DNA of 46,209 bases from Methanobrevibacter sp. (lineage in GTDB: Archaea; Methanobacteriota; Methanobacteria; Methanobacteriales; Methanobacteriaceae), in assembly GCA_016291275.1 (NCBI GenBank), contig JAEEWY010000001.1, positions 1 to 46,209 of the forward strand. Reading direction: 5' to 3'. Of the stretch, positions 18,228 to 26,289 are shown one piece after another. The position numbers were made by a program, and so were the translations under genes. A model generated the notes under the pieces. It saw only the letters and a list, made by a program, of their open reading frames with translations. It was not told the origin of the DNA and ran no database searches. The first letter of the stretch is position 1. Every line of letters starts with the position of its first letter.

Positions 18228-18962
18228 ATTACTAGAAAAGAAAAGTTTGTGCATGGTTTAAGGTTAGGTATTCCAATCACATTTGGATACATTCCAATGG
18301 GAATCGGATATGCCGCTTTAGCTATTAAGGCAGGGCTGACTCCATTTGAGACAGTTTCAATGTCTGTACTTATTTATGCAGGTGCCGGACAGATCATGAT
18401 AGCTACCATGTTGGCTCAAGGAGCCACTCTTTTCAATATTGTATTAACTTCATTTGTGCTTAATTTCAGATATTTTGTAATGAACACATGCATTTACAAC
18501 AAGGTTGATGACGCTTCCCTTGCCGTTAGAATACCTTCGTCTCACCTTGCTGTTGATGAAGCCTTTGCAATGTTCATGCTAATGGAAGAGTCTTCCATAT
18601 GGACTTATATAGGTCTTGCAGGAATTGCATGGCTGTCTTGGATCTTTGGAGCAATCATTGGTGTTATAGTCTTGAATGTGCTTCCTATAATTGTTGCAAA
18701 CAGTTTCAATATTTCCTTATATGCTTTATTTGTAGCACTATTAGTTCCTGCAGTTAAGGAAAGTAAGGAATTGGCTATTTTAGTTGTAATAACTGCTATT
18801 TTAAATGTTGTATTGCAGTTCTTCATTGGAAATTGGTCATTAATTATAGCTATTCTTTTAGGTGCTCTCATTGGAATGTATATAGTTGATGATGATACTG
18901 TTTTAGGGGATGCCTATAAGACAGCTGATGAGACTTGCAGTAATAAGGAGGTGCAACAATGA
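18228..18962 (+). CDS. azlC: AzlC family branched-chain amino acid exporter, large subunit
   Basis: Membrane protein of the AzlC (LIV-E) family, which with AzlD exports branched-chain amino acids or analogues. Family motifs include GIPITFGYIPMGIGYAALA near the N-terminus, YAGAGQIMIATML and NFRYFVMN. A GTG at 18249 gives 237 residues starting VHGLRLG. Upstream the frame continues TRKEKF back to a TGA at 18225, and these residues fit the family N-terminus. An ATT at 18228, 7 nt after GGATGT, would give 244 residues and is my preferred start. Overlaps azlD as ATGA. Confidence 0.85.
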   Translation: MTRKEKFVHGLRLGIPITFGYIPMGIGYAALAIKAGLTPFETVSMSVLIYAGAGQIMIATMLAQGATLFNIVLTSFVLNFRYFVMNTCIYNKVDDASLAVRIPSSHLAVDEAFAMFMLMEESSIWTYIGLAGIAWLSWIFGAIIGVIVLNVLPIIVANSFNISLYALFVALLVPAVKESKELAILVVITAILNVVLQFFIGNWSLIIAILLGALIGMYIVDDDTVLGDAYKTADETCSNKEVQQ

Positions 18963-19282
18963 ATATTACTTTACTCATTATTCTTTGTGCACTTGTTACC
19001 TTCATTCCAAGGGTAATTCCAGCAATCTTTATGGAAAGATTGAATTTCTCTCCAAAATTCGAGAAATTCTTGAATCTGATTCCATACACTGCACTTGCTG
19101 CACTTATTTGTCCTGGTGTGTTGACTGTAGACCCTGATTTATGGTACATAGGCCTAATTGGAGCGGTAATTGCAGGAGTTTTAGCTTGGAAAAAGGTGCC
19201 TCTTGGGGCTATTGTCATTATTACTGTGATTGTTTTGATTGCAGTTTACTTAATGGTGCCGTTTTTCCCAGTTTTAATTTAA
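18959..19282 (+). CDS. azlD: AzlD family branched-chain amino acid exporter, small subunit
   Basis: The 107-residue partner of AzlC, with four hydrophobic helices and the family segments TFIPRVIPAIF near the N-terminus and FLNLIPYTALAALICPG in the middle. AAGGAGGTG inside the end of azlC serves as its ribosome-binding site. The 4-bp overlap implies equal translation of both subunits. Confidence 0.88.
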   Translation: MNITLLIILCALVTFIPRVIPAIFMERLNFSPKFEKFLNLIPYTALAALICPGVLTVDPDLWYIGLIGAVIAGVLAWKKVPLGAIVIITVIVLIAVYLMVPFFPVLI

Positions 19283-19301
19283 TTCTTTTATTTTTCTTTT
19301 T

Positions 19302-20177
19302 TTAGCTATTATCACACAGCTCCTTATATTCACAATTTTCACACTTTTTCAATCCAGTTTTAACTGTAGGTATTTCACCATTTTCAACTATCTTGTTCAC
19401 ACTGGTCAAGACTTTAAAAAAGCTTTTTCTTGCATCTGTATCTATTATTACAGCTCTTCTATCAGCTATTTTCAAGTAATCAATGTATGCCACTGTAACA
19501 TATGTGTTGAATTCCTGTTCTATTAGAAGTGCATTAGCTATTGCTTCCATGAAATCACCATCCCAAACTCCATTTATTGGAGGATTTGATGATTTCAGTG
19601 ATATTGGGAAGTAATTTCCCTTTTCTACTTCAATCTTATCGATAACTCCGATTAGATCTAAACCGATATCTCTTATTAGATAGTTATACATGCTGGTTGG
19701 GAAAAACAGGTTTTGAATTTCACCACCATCCTTATCAAGAACTTTCATGGATTGGGATACTTTTAGAGAAAGTATTTTGATATTTAGGTTTATTTCATTG
19801 ATTAGTTCTTTTTTTAGTTCTTTTAGGCTATCGTTTTCTTTTTCTTTCTTTTCTTCATCAATGAATTCTATCTCTTCATCCTTTTTCAAGTTGCTTTCAT
19901 CTATATCTTCTTTATCATTTATCTCTTCGATAATTTCAAATGTAGTTTTAACCTGATTGCTTATTCCAATTGAAAGTCTCTTTTCTATTTCATTCTCATC
20001 CATGCCCTTCTTAATGTGTCTTAAGTTTTTATGAAGAATGTCTTGTATGTCTATTCTAAGATCCTTTAATGTTTTTGATATAAAGTAATCCTCTTCCACA
20101 TCTTCATCAATATTGCTTTGGAAATACAATTTCAAAGGACAAAACATATAACTTTTGATTGTAGATACACTTATCAT
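19302..20177 (-). CDS. Solitary Cas4/Dna2-like (DUF83) protein with altered nuclease motif
   Basis: A 291-residue protein of the Cas4/RecB-like PD-(D/E)XK group. The four iron-sulfur cysteines are in place: C13 (YMFCPLKLY) and C279, C282, C288 (CENCEYKELC). The catalytic core is recognisable as GVIDKIEV (D180) followed by PISLK (S193-x-K195), but the glutamate normally preceding x-K is serine. The downstream QxxxY-like helix reads FMEAIANALL, also divergent. Residues about 80-125 form a charged Glu/Lys insertion. No cas genes or CRISPR repeats lie nearby. It may be a DNA-binding or structurally repurposed Cas4 relative. GGAG precedes the ATG on the minus strand. Confidence 0.75.
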   Translation of the reverse strand: MISVSTIKSYMFCPLKLYFQSNIDEDVEEDYFISKTLKDLRIDIQDILHKNLRHIKKGMDENEIEKRLSIGISNQVKTTFEIIEEINDKEDIDESNLKKDEEIEFIDEEKKEKENDSLKELKKELINEINLNIKILSLKVSQSMKVLDKDGGEIQNLFFPTSMYNYLIRDIGLDLIGVIDKIEVEKGNYFPISLKSSNPPINGVWDGDFMEAIANALLIEQEFNTYVTVAYIDYLKIADRRAVIIDTDARKSFFKVLTSVNKIVENGEIPTVKTGLKKCENCEYKELCDNS

Positions 20178-20556
20178 ATTTTTAACTCCATATTATTTCT
20201 GTGGATTAGTCTTTGTTTTTTATATAATAAATAATATGCAGTTATTTTTGATTATAATTTGTTAAAAATAATTTATTTTATTAAATAATTGTAATTATTC
20301 ATTTTTATTAGAATTTAAGAGTTTTAAATCAATTTTTATCTTAGGTTGAAAAATTGATTTTAGGTAGTGATTTTTCATACATTTTAATTATAAAAACGGT
20401 TAATTAAAATGATGTTTGTTATGTATAATTAGTTAATTTTAATTCGTTTTTTAAAAATAGTTTAATTTATATTAAAATTATAAAAATTGTTTTGAATGTA
20501 GATAGATAAATTTAATTAAAAATAGTAAAAAATAAAAAAATAAATAAGAAATCCAG
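20178..20556. other. AT-rich spacer between two minus-strand genes
   Basis: This 379-bp stretch holds no credible ORF or RNA gene that I can see. It should contain the promoter of the Cas4-like gene and the T-rich terminator of the nucleotidyltransferase-like gene (T-runs on the minus strand near 20519-20545). A loose dyad, TTAATTAAAAT near 20400 against AATTTTAATT near 20440, is explicable by base composition. Confidence 0.5.
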
Positions 20557-21669
20557 TTAAACTGGACTTTCTCTTAACTTAATATATTCATTTAAAGATT
20601 CTCTAGTAGTTCCAACAAGAATTCTATACTTTTCAAACTCTCCATTTTTAAGTACCTTTTCTATTTTTCCTCTTGCAACTACTTCTTCTCCATCAACAAC
20701 TTCTCCAGCATATGTGTGGGTAAGTGATGCTAATTCTGAAATTTCAATATCCGGTCCTTCAAGGATTTCAACATCTTCTATAGTGTATACTGCAGGGTTG
20801 TCAAAAGCTCCTAATGCACTTTTTATTGTGCAGTTAACTTTTGCGAATCCTTCTGGTTCGTATACTGTATCTCCCCAGGTTCCTTCAATCTCATCATAGT
20901 TTCTGGTAGCTAGGATGTCGAATAAGGTTTCTCTGATGAGTCCTCTATTGCTTTTACGTTCTTCATACCAAGCAAACTCTTCTTTGGTTAGAGAGTCGTC
21001 CTTAATTCTCTTATCATATACGAAGTCCCAGAAATCATCATTGATTCTGTTTAATGTGATTGACTTGTCTAATTTGTCTATGAAAACAGCTTTGTCCTTG
21101 TTATCCTTGTATGCCTTAATTGCGTTTCTATGGTTTTCAAGGCCGTAGACTACAAAGTCAAGGTCTGATGTTCCTGCCTTTTGAAGCCCTGGCAAGATTG
21201 ATCCTGAGATTCCAAGGTCATCATAGCTGATTCCTGCTACATAATGGAAAAAGTCTGATAAGTCAAATAATTTGCTTAAGAGTTCCTCTTTATAGTCAAG
21301 TTCTTCACCATTTGCCACTTTAGTGTTGATTTCGTCATAGTAGGTTGCTCTAAGACCTTTCAATCTTTCTTCTGGCTTGATGATTCTTTCAACCTTATCT
21401 ATAGGAACTCCCATCATTTCAACGTTTGTAACGTCACAGAAGTATAAGTAATCTGGGTGATTTTCCCTGAGGTATGCATAAGCTTCTTCAGATCCTACTT
21501 TGGAATATCTGATTCCATCCTTTTCCCTATCTCCATTCTCATCAGGAATGTATCTTAAAAAGCAGATAATCCTATCTTCAGGGTGAATGTAATTGGTTGA
21601 AGCAAATAATAATCCATCTGTACTTATGATAAAATCTCTTGTTCTTACGGTTTTTTTAGTTTTGTCCAT
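20557..21669 (-). CDS. Predicted archaeal nucleotidyltransferase-fold protein
   Basis: A 370-residue soluble protein. The centre contains GISGSILPGLQKAGTSDLDFVVYG (residues about 153-176, split by a loop), fitting the GS...DxD pattern of the polymerase-beta nucleotidyltransferase superfamily. The N- and C-terminal regions are not recognisable to me beyond a conserved archaeal flavour. It is probably one of the predicted nucleotidyltransferases (COG1665-like) found in methanogens, with unknown substrate. AGGGATT precedes the ATG. It is divergent from the CBS gene, with 540 bp between them. Confidence 0.65.
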   Translation of the reverse strand: MDKTKKTVRTRDFIISTDGLLFASTNYIHPEDRIICFLRYIPDENGDREKDGIRYSKVGSEEAYAYLRENHPDYLYFCDVTNVEMMGVPIDKVERIIKPEERLKGLRATYYDEINTKVANGEELDYKEELLSKLFDLSDFFHYVAGISYDDLGISGSILPGLQKAGTSDLDFVVYGLENHRNAIKAYKDNKDKAVFIDKLDKSITLNRINDDFWDFVYDKRIKDDSLTKEEFAWYEERKSNRGLIRETLFDILATRNYDEIEGTWGDTVYEPEGFAKVNCTIKSALGAFDNPAVYTIEDVEILEGPDIEISELASLTHTYAGEVVDGEEVVARGKIEKVLKNGEFEKYRILVGTTRESLNEYIKLRESPV

Positions 21670-21807
21670 TTTAATCCCTAAAATTTTATGATTTGATAAA
21701 TTTAAATAATTTTTATAATATTTATTATGTATTCTTATTATTAATATAAGTATGATAATTTGTTTAATTTTTTTAATTTTTAAGTAAAATTTTCTATACT
21801 TTTTAGG

Positions 21808-21817
21808 TATATAAAAA
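21808..21817 (+). promoter_or_regulatory. TATA box candidate for the first CBS gene
   Basis: TATATAAAAA stands out in the spacer, with an AT-rich element before it. Archaeal spacing would put the transcription start near 21838, making a leader of about 370 nt. Confidence 0.45.
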
Positions 21818-21837
21818 TTAAATCGATAATAATATTA

Positions 21838-22209
21838 ACTATCAAAACCTAACTAATATTGTAGTTAGTTCTATGTCGTTTTTTCAAATTTTGTATTTGA
21901 ATTTCTAGAAAGCTTTTAGCAATAAAAAGCTTGTATGAAGGAAATAATGGCATACGAGAACTTCCAACAAATCCATAATTTCAAAAATAGATTATGAATC
22001 GTTTATTATTGTAACGGCTTAATTATAGACTTTATTTCTATATTGTTAAATTGGATGTGAATCTAAAAGTTTTTTAGACTCTTATGAATCTAATAATCAA
22101 TTGGGTTTGTCATCTGGTTAATAATATTTCCCAGAGTTCTATAACTTGATTGTTATGATATGATTTGTAATTTAGACCTGGAAGAATTATTAAATCCGGA
22201 GGTGTCGTA
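21838..22209 (+). ncRNA. Structured 5' leader (riboswitch-like candidate) of the CBS gene
   Basis: The predicted leader contains a run of perfect hairpins: 7 bp at 21849-21855/21862-21868, 7 bp at 21883-21889/21895-21901, 8 bp at 21910-21917/21925-21932, 5 bp at 21933-21937/21951-21955, 7 bp at 22062-22068/22072-22078, and 5 bp at 22141-22145/22152-22156. Next to the start, ACCTGGA (22176-22182) can pair with TCC and AGGT (22195-22203), covering the Shine-Dalgarno GGAGGTG. GAAG/CTTC (21937-21940/21962-21965) competes with the fourth stem. The motif TATGAATC or TGTGAATC occurs three times (about 21984, 22055, 22083). It matches no known riboswitch class that I recognise. It could also hold a separate small RNA. 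Confidence 0.5.
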
Positions 22210-23127
22210 ATGAAAGACAAAAACACTAAAAACTTGAGAAAATCTATGAATCGTGGTTCTGTAGAACATGAAACAAAAGTAGCTGATAATGAGGGCGAAA
22301 TCATGACTCTCGCTAAAAAAGATGTCATTAGCATCCCTCCAACCAAGACCATTAAGGAAGCTGCTGAAATGATGATAGAACATGGATTCAGAAGATTACC
22401 AGTAACCCATCCTGGCTCAAATAAACTTTTGGGTATTGTAACTGCTATGGATATTCTTGACTTCCTTGGTGGAGGAAGCAAATTTGATATAATAGAAAAG
22501 AAACATGATGACAACTTCTTGGCAGCAATCAATGATCATGTAAAAGAGATTATGACAAGAGATGTTATTTCTATCAGTCCTAAATATTCTATTAGAGAAA
22601 GTGTGGATGTAATGACCAAAAACGGCATTGGATCCTTACCTATTGTAGATAAAGAAGAAAAGTTAGTGGGAATAGTCACTGAAAGAGATTTCGCATTAGC
22701 GCTTGCAGGTTCATTGACCAATGAGACTGTAGGTGACATCATGATTAAGGATGTTATCACTACCACTCCTGGAACTCCTATTGAAAGCTGTTCCAAAATT
22801 ATGGTAAGAAACAACTTAAGAAGAATTCCTGTTGTTGAAGAAGAGAAATTAATAGGAATTGTTACTTCAACCGATATCTTAAGATTCTTCGGTGATAAAG
22901 AAATGTTTGCTTCTATGACCTCTAATAGTGGTTTAGATGTTTTAAAAAGAAAAATTTCTGAAATCATTAAACCAAACATATTAGTAACTGAATCTAGTGT
23001 TAGATTAGGAGACTTATGTGAATTATTAGCTGAAAAGAACATCGGTGGTGTTCCGGTAGTTGATGATGATCAACTTGTAGGAATTGTCACTGAAAGAGAT
23101 ATTTTAAATACAGTTCTTAAAGAATAA
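22210..23127 (+). CDS. Four-CBS-domain protein (IMPDH-related type)
   Basis: A 305-residue soluble protein made of two CBS pairs. Repeats begin at about residues 31 (MTLAKKDVISIPPTKTIKEA), 112 (IMTRDVISISP), 177 (IMIKDVITTTPG) and 256 (KPNILVTESS), each ending in a GIVT(E/S)xDIL-type strand. CBS pairs usually bind adenosine nucleotides or related ligands and act as energy or metabolite sensors. No catalytic domain is attached, so it probably regulates a partner. GGAGGTG precedes the ATG. It has a long structured leader and is followed by a paralogous gene. Confidence 0.88.
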   Translation: MKDKNTKNLRKSMNRGSVEHETKVADNEGEIMTLAKKDVISIPPTKTIKEAAEMMIEHGFRRLPVTHPGSNKLLGIVTAMDILDFLGGGSKFDIIEKKHDDNFLAAINDHVKEIMTRDVISISPKYSIRESVDVMTKNGIGSLPIVDKEEKLVGIVTERDFALALAGSLTNETVGDIMIKDVITTTPGTPIESCSKIMVRNNLRRIPVVEEEKLIGIVTSTDILRFFGDKEMFASMTSNSGLDVLKRKISEIIKPNILVTESSVRLGDLCELLAEKNIGGVPVVDDDQLVGIVTERDILNTVLKE

Positions 23128-23145
23128 TTAGATTTATTTCTAATT

Positions 23146-23335
23146 GGATTATTATTAATTCCTTTAAAATAATCCATTTTCTTTAAGTATTTTTGTGATT
23201 GCTCTTCTTTATGAAGACCAATCAGGTAGCTATTGTTGAACTTTTAAGAGATAGCTATTGGTAGGTTAGTTTATATCTTTGATTAGATACGCTATTGATT
23301 TATTGCAATCCAAATTGAATCAATTCATTTGGATT
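23146..23335 (+). promoter_or_regulatory. Hairpin-rich spacer between the two CBS genes
   Basis: Three stems can be drawn: GGATTATT/AATAATCC (23146-23153/23168-23175), likely near the 3' end of the first transcript; a two-part stem ACCAA+TAGCTAT/ATAGCTA+TTGGT (23217-23221, 23227-23233/23251-23262) with a 17-nt loop; and AATCCAAAT/ATTTGGATT (23307-23315/23327-23335), extended by GAA/TTC. A TATA-like TTTATATCT lies near 23270. The element TAGCTATT occurs three times, at 23227, 23252 and about 23344. Confidence 0.5.
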
Positions 23336-23378
23336 CTTTCTAATAGCTATTTCATTGGATTTTATCGTTGGTGTTATT

Positions 23379-24197
23379 ATGAAAATCAAAAATATAATGT
23401 CTGAAAATGTGGTATCTATTGATAAGAATTTAAACATATGTGATTGTCTAAGAATGATGTATAAGGATAACTTATCTAGAATACCAGTCACTAGTACCAA
23501 TGAAAATAAAAAAGTTTTAGTCGGAATTATCTCAGAAAAAGATATAGCTAATAAGTTAGGCTCCGCTAAATATGGTAATATGGCTCCTTCACATTTCCAC
23601 GTATCCACTGTAATGGTCAAAGACTTGATTACAGTAGATGAGGATGATGATGTGACTGAAGTGGCAAAAATCTTGATTGACAAGAATATCGGTGCCATTC
23701 CAGTTCTATCTGATGGTGAAATGGTTGGAATCGTAACTAAATCTGATTTCATATATTTATGCAAAGCAAAAGCATATGAAAAGATTTCAGTTAAAGATAT
23801 TATGACAACAGATATTATTTCAATATCTGCAGATGATCGTTTAGTTCATGCAAGAAAAGTCATAATGGACTCAAAGATTGGACGTCTATTATTGACTGAA
23901 GATAATGAGCTTGCAGGAATTATTACTTCAAAAGACATTGCAAAAGCATTTGTTTCATTCAGGAAACACACTCCTGACAAGTATCAATCTTCTCAGATTA
24001 AGGAGTTGATTGCAGGAGATTACATGTCTACAAATGTGGAAACAATCTCACAGTATGCATCAATTCCACAGCTTGCTGATGCAATGTTGGAAACTGGTTA
24101 TAATGGTTACCCTGTAGTTGATGATGAAGATCAAATTATAGGAATAGTAACTCAATCAGATTTGCTAAAATTGATTTATGAAATGGAAACTCAATAA
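23379..24197 (+). CDS. Four-CBS-domain protein, paralogue of the preceding gene
   Basis: A 272-residue soluble protein of four CBS motifs, starting MKIKNIMSENVVSIDKNLNI, then VKDLITVDEDDDVTEVA, KDIMTTDIISIS and GDYMSTNVETIS. It is similar in plan to its neighbour but lacks the neighbour's N-terminal extension of about 30 residues. I chose the ATG at 23379 after GGTGTTATT; the frame is open eight codons further up. Two adjacent CBS proteins could form a heteromeric sensor or serve different partners; the sequence does not say which. Confidence 0.88.
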   Translation: MKIKNIMSENVVSIDKNLNICDCLRMMYKDNLSRIPVTSTNENKKVLVGIISEKDIANKLGSAKYGNMAPSHFHVSTVMVKDLITVDEDDDVTEVAKILIDKNIGAIPVLSDGEMVGIVTKSDFIYLCKAKAYEKISVKDIMTTDIISISADDRLVHARKVIMDSKIGRLLLTEDNELAGIITSKDIAKAFVSFRKHTPDKYQSSQIKELIAGDYMSTNVETISQYASIPQLADAMLETGYNGYPVVDDEDQIIGIVTQSDLLKLIYEMETQ

Positions 24198-24227
24198 GTG
24201 AGTTATTTTATAAATTATTTTAGTTTT

Positions 24228-24262
24228 AAGCATAAGATTTTCTTATGCTTTATTTTTCTTTT
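24228..24262 (+). terminator. Intrinsic-type terminator after the second CBS gene
   Basis: AAGCATAAG (24228-24236) and CTTATGCTT (24242-24250) form a perfect 9-bp stem with a 5-nt loop, followed at once by a T-rich run TTTATTTTTCTTTTTTT. It closes the CBS gene pair. Confidence 0.75.
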
Positions 24263-24424
24263 TTTCTATTTTTTTCACTTTTAATCATTATTATCGAACT
24301 TTAACACTATTTTTTCTAATTTACTTGATTTATTTAAGTTATTTTTACCGTATTGCTTTTATACTATGATTAATATATAAGAAATAGTAAATAATAAAGA
24401 ATTATTTTTAACTGGAGTTTTATT

Positions 24425-25252
24425 ATGATAAAGGATAAAGTTGCATTTTTAGGACCTCAAGGAACATTCTCTCACGAAGCTGCTTCATTGGTCAGTGACA
24501 ATTTGATTTCATACTGTTCAATACAGCAAGTGATGGGTGCAGTTGAAAGTGGAGAATGCGTATGCGGTATTGTACCGATTGAAAATTCAATAGAAGGTCC
24601 AGTTAGCTTGACTTTAGATTCATTGATTCATAATTTTGACTTGAAGATTAAAAACGAGATTGTCATTCCAATCAATCATAACCTATTGGCTGCTAAGGAA
24701 ATGACTGTAGATGAAGTGGAAAATGTTTATTCACATTCACAGGCTTTAGGCCAATGCCAGCCTTATTTGGAAAGGCATGGTATCACTGCACATTACACCT
24801 TAAGCACTGCAGCAGCGGCTAAAAGGGTTGCAGAAACAGGTGAAGATGCAGCTATTGGTACATTGAAGGCAGCGGAATTGTATGGATTGAAGGTTATTGA
24901 TACAAACATTCAAGAGAATTTCAACAATGAAACCCGTTTTGTCGTTTTGGACAATGATGATTCCCCAATAACAGGAAATGACAAGACTTCAATTTCATTT
25001 TCCCTATTTGAGGATAAGCCAGGGGGACTTTACGAGCTTTTAGGTCTCTTTGCAGATAATGATGTTAACTTGACTAAAATTGAATCCAGACCTTCTAAAG
25101 AGGGATTAGGTCATTACATCTTTTTCATAGATCTTGAAGGACATAGATTGGATGATGACATTGCTCATATTCTTAAACATTTAGAGGATAACACTTCATT
25201 CTTTAAGATTTTAGGATCTTATCCTGTATTCAGTGAAGATTTATTCAAATAA
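24425..25252 (+). CDS. pheA: Prephenate dehydratase
   Basis: Converts prephenate to phenylpyruvate in phenylalanine biosynthesis. The 275 residues comprise the catalytic domain, with FLGPQGTFSHEAA (about 8-20), ENSIEGPVSLTLD and the active-site NETRFVVL (about 173-180). A C-terminal ACT domain (about 190-270) carries ESRPSKEGLGHY, the phenylalanine-binding region. Feedback inhibition by phenylalanine is therefore likely. A TATA-like AATATATAAG lies about 50 bp before the ATG. Confidence 0.95.
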   Translation: MIKDKVAFLGPQGTFSHEAASLVSDNLISYCSIQQVMGAVESGECVCGIVPIENSIEGPVSLTLDSLIHNFDLKIKNEIVIPINHNLLAAKEMTVDEVENVYSHSQALGQCQPYLERHGITAHYTLSTAAAAKRVAETGEDAAIGTLKAAELYGLKVIDTNIQENFNNETRFVVLDNDDSPITGNDKTSISFSLFEDKPGGLYELLGLFADNDVNLTKIESRPSKEGLGHYIFFIDLEGHRLDDDIAHILKHLEDNTSFFKILGSYPVFSEDLFK

Positions 25253-25465
25253 TATCTCATTTCATATCTATTTTTTTTTAAAATTCAATAATCTAATCTA
25301 TTTTCATTCATGAATTTCTTAAAATTTTATCTATTTTTTAACTTTTCATTTAGTATAATTTATTAAATATAAAATTCATATATTAATAATATATAAATAT
25401 ATAAAATAATGAAAGTTTAATAATTTTAATAGATATATTATTCAATCAATATTAGGAGGAGAAGT

Positions 25466-26248
25466 ATGAATCCAGATAGGAAAAAGCTTATGCAGATTTT
25501 ACATAATCTTGAAAGGGATTATGAAGCTGGTTTGATTTCTGAAGAGAAATATCTTTATTTGTCCCAGCAATATAGGCATAAGATTGAAACTATTGAAGTT
25601 AGTGATAGAATTCGTGCGATGCAAGGAAAAGAAGAAACTCCTTCCTCAATTAAGTCAAGATATGATGATTCTCAAAAGTACAGGGAAGAAAAGGAAAAGT
25701 TAGTACGTAAGTATATTCATAACCCTGAAACTTATACAGTATCAAAAAAAGTAGAGGAGTCTTCAAGTACAAGTCCATGGTATATTGCATTGGCAGTTGT
25801 ATTTTTGCTTGTAGCATTTGGTGCAGGAATAACTTTTGGAATGTCTAACATCGGCTTAGGTGGTGATGTTGGAGACATGATATCTGCAGGCGCAACTATT
25901 AATGACACTGCTTTTCCTGAAGTTAAGGTAAACAAGTCTCTCAGTTACAATTATACAAAATCTTACTCAAATACCACCTCATATGGTTCTTCAGATGATT
26001 CAAGTTCATCTTCAAGCAGTTCCTCTTCAATCAGCGACTCTGGTTCTTCCAGTTCATCAAGTTCTGGTAGTGGTTCTAGTGGAGATTATTCTGGAGGAAG
26101 TTCATCCAGTGGTGGTTCTTCTGGTGGAAGCTCTGATAGTGGTTCTGGAGGTGGCTCTTCCAGTGGTGGTTCTTCTGGTGGTTCCTCTAGTGGAGGTTCT
26201 TCCGGCGGAGGATCTTCTGGAGGCAGTTCTGGAGGAACTGAAGAGTAA
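25466..26248 (+). CDS. Membrane protein with coiled N-terminus and Ser/Gly-rich tail
   Basis: I recognise no family. Residues 1-98 are charged and helical; the first part (LMQILHNLERDYEAGLISEEKY) resembles short SHOCT-like oligomerisation segments. One membrane helix spans about 105-125. After a linker, residues 172-258 are almost only Ser and Gly with a few Asp, in imperfect GGSS repeats. With the basic helical part inside, the tail would lie outside the cell in the pseudomurein wall. The start follows GGAGGAG. The tail DNA is a GGT/TCT-type repeat, richer in G+C than its surroundings and prone to length change. The next gene encodes a secreted-type protein 41 bp on. Confidence 0.7.
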   Translation: MNPDRKKLMQILHNLERDYEAGLISEEKYLYLSQQYRHKIETIEVSDRIRAMQGKEETPSSIKSRYDDSQKYREEKEKLVRKYIHNPETYTVSKKVEESSSTSPWYIALAVVFLLVAFGAGITFGMSNIGLGGDVGDMISAGATINDTAFPEVKVNKSLSYNYTKSYSNTTSYGSSDDSSSSSSSSSSISDSGSSSSSSSGSGSSGDYSGGSSSSGGSSGGSSDSGSGGGSSSGGSSGGSSSGGSSGGGSSGGSSGGTEE

Positions 26249-26289
26249 GTTTATAGATGGTGCTATTATTATTTTTTTGGAGATATGAT

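Noticed and set aside
19302..20556. CRISPR array next to the Cas4-like gene
   Set aside because: I saw no direct repeats with regular spacers on either side and no other cas genes.
25983..26288. 101-codon Val/Leu-rich frame overlapping the Ser/Gly tail
   Set aside because: It is a shifted reading of the GGT/TCT repeat and has no ribosome-binding site. The Ser/Gly frame continues a protein with a clear start and membrane helix.
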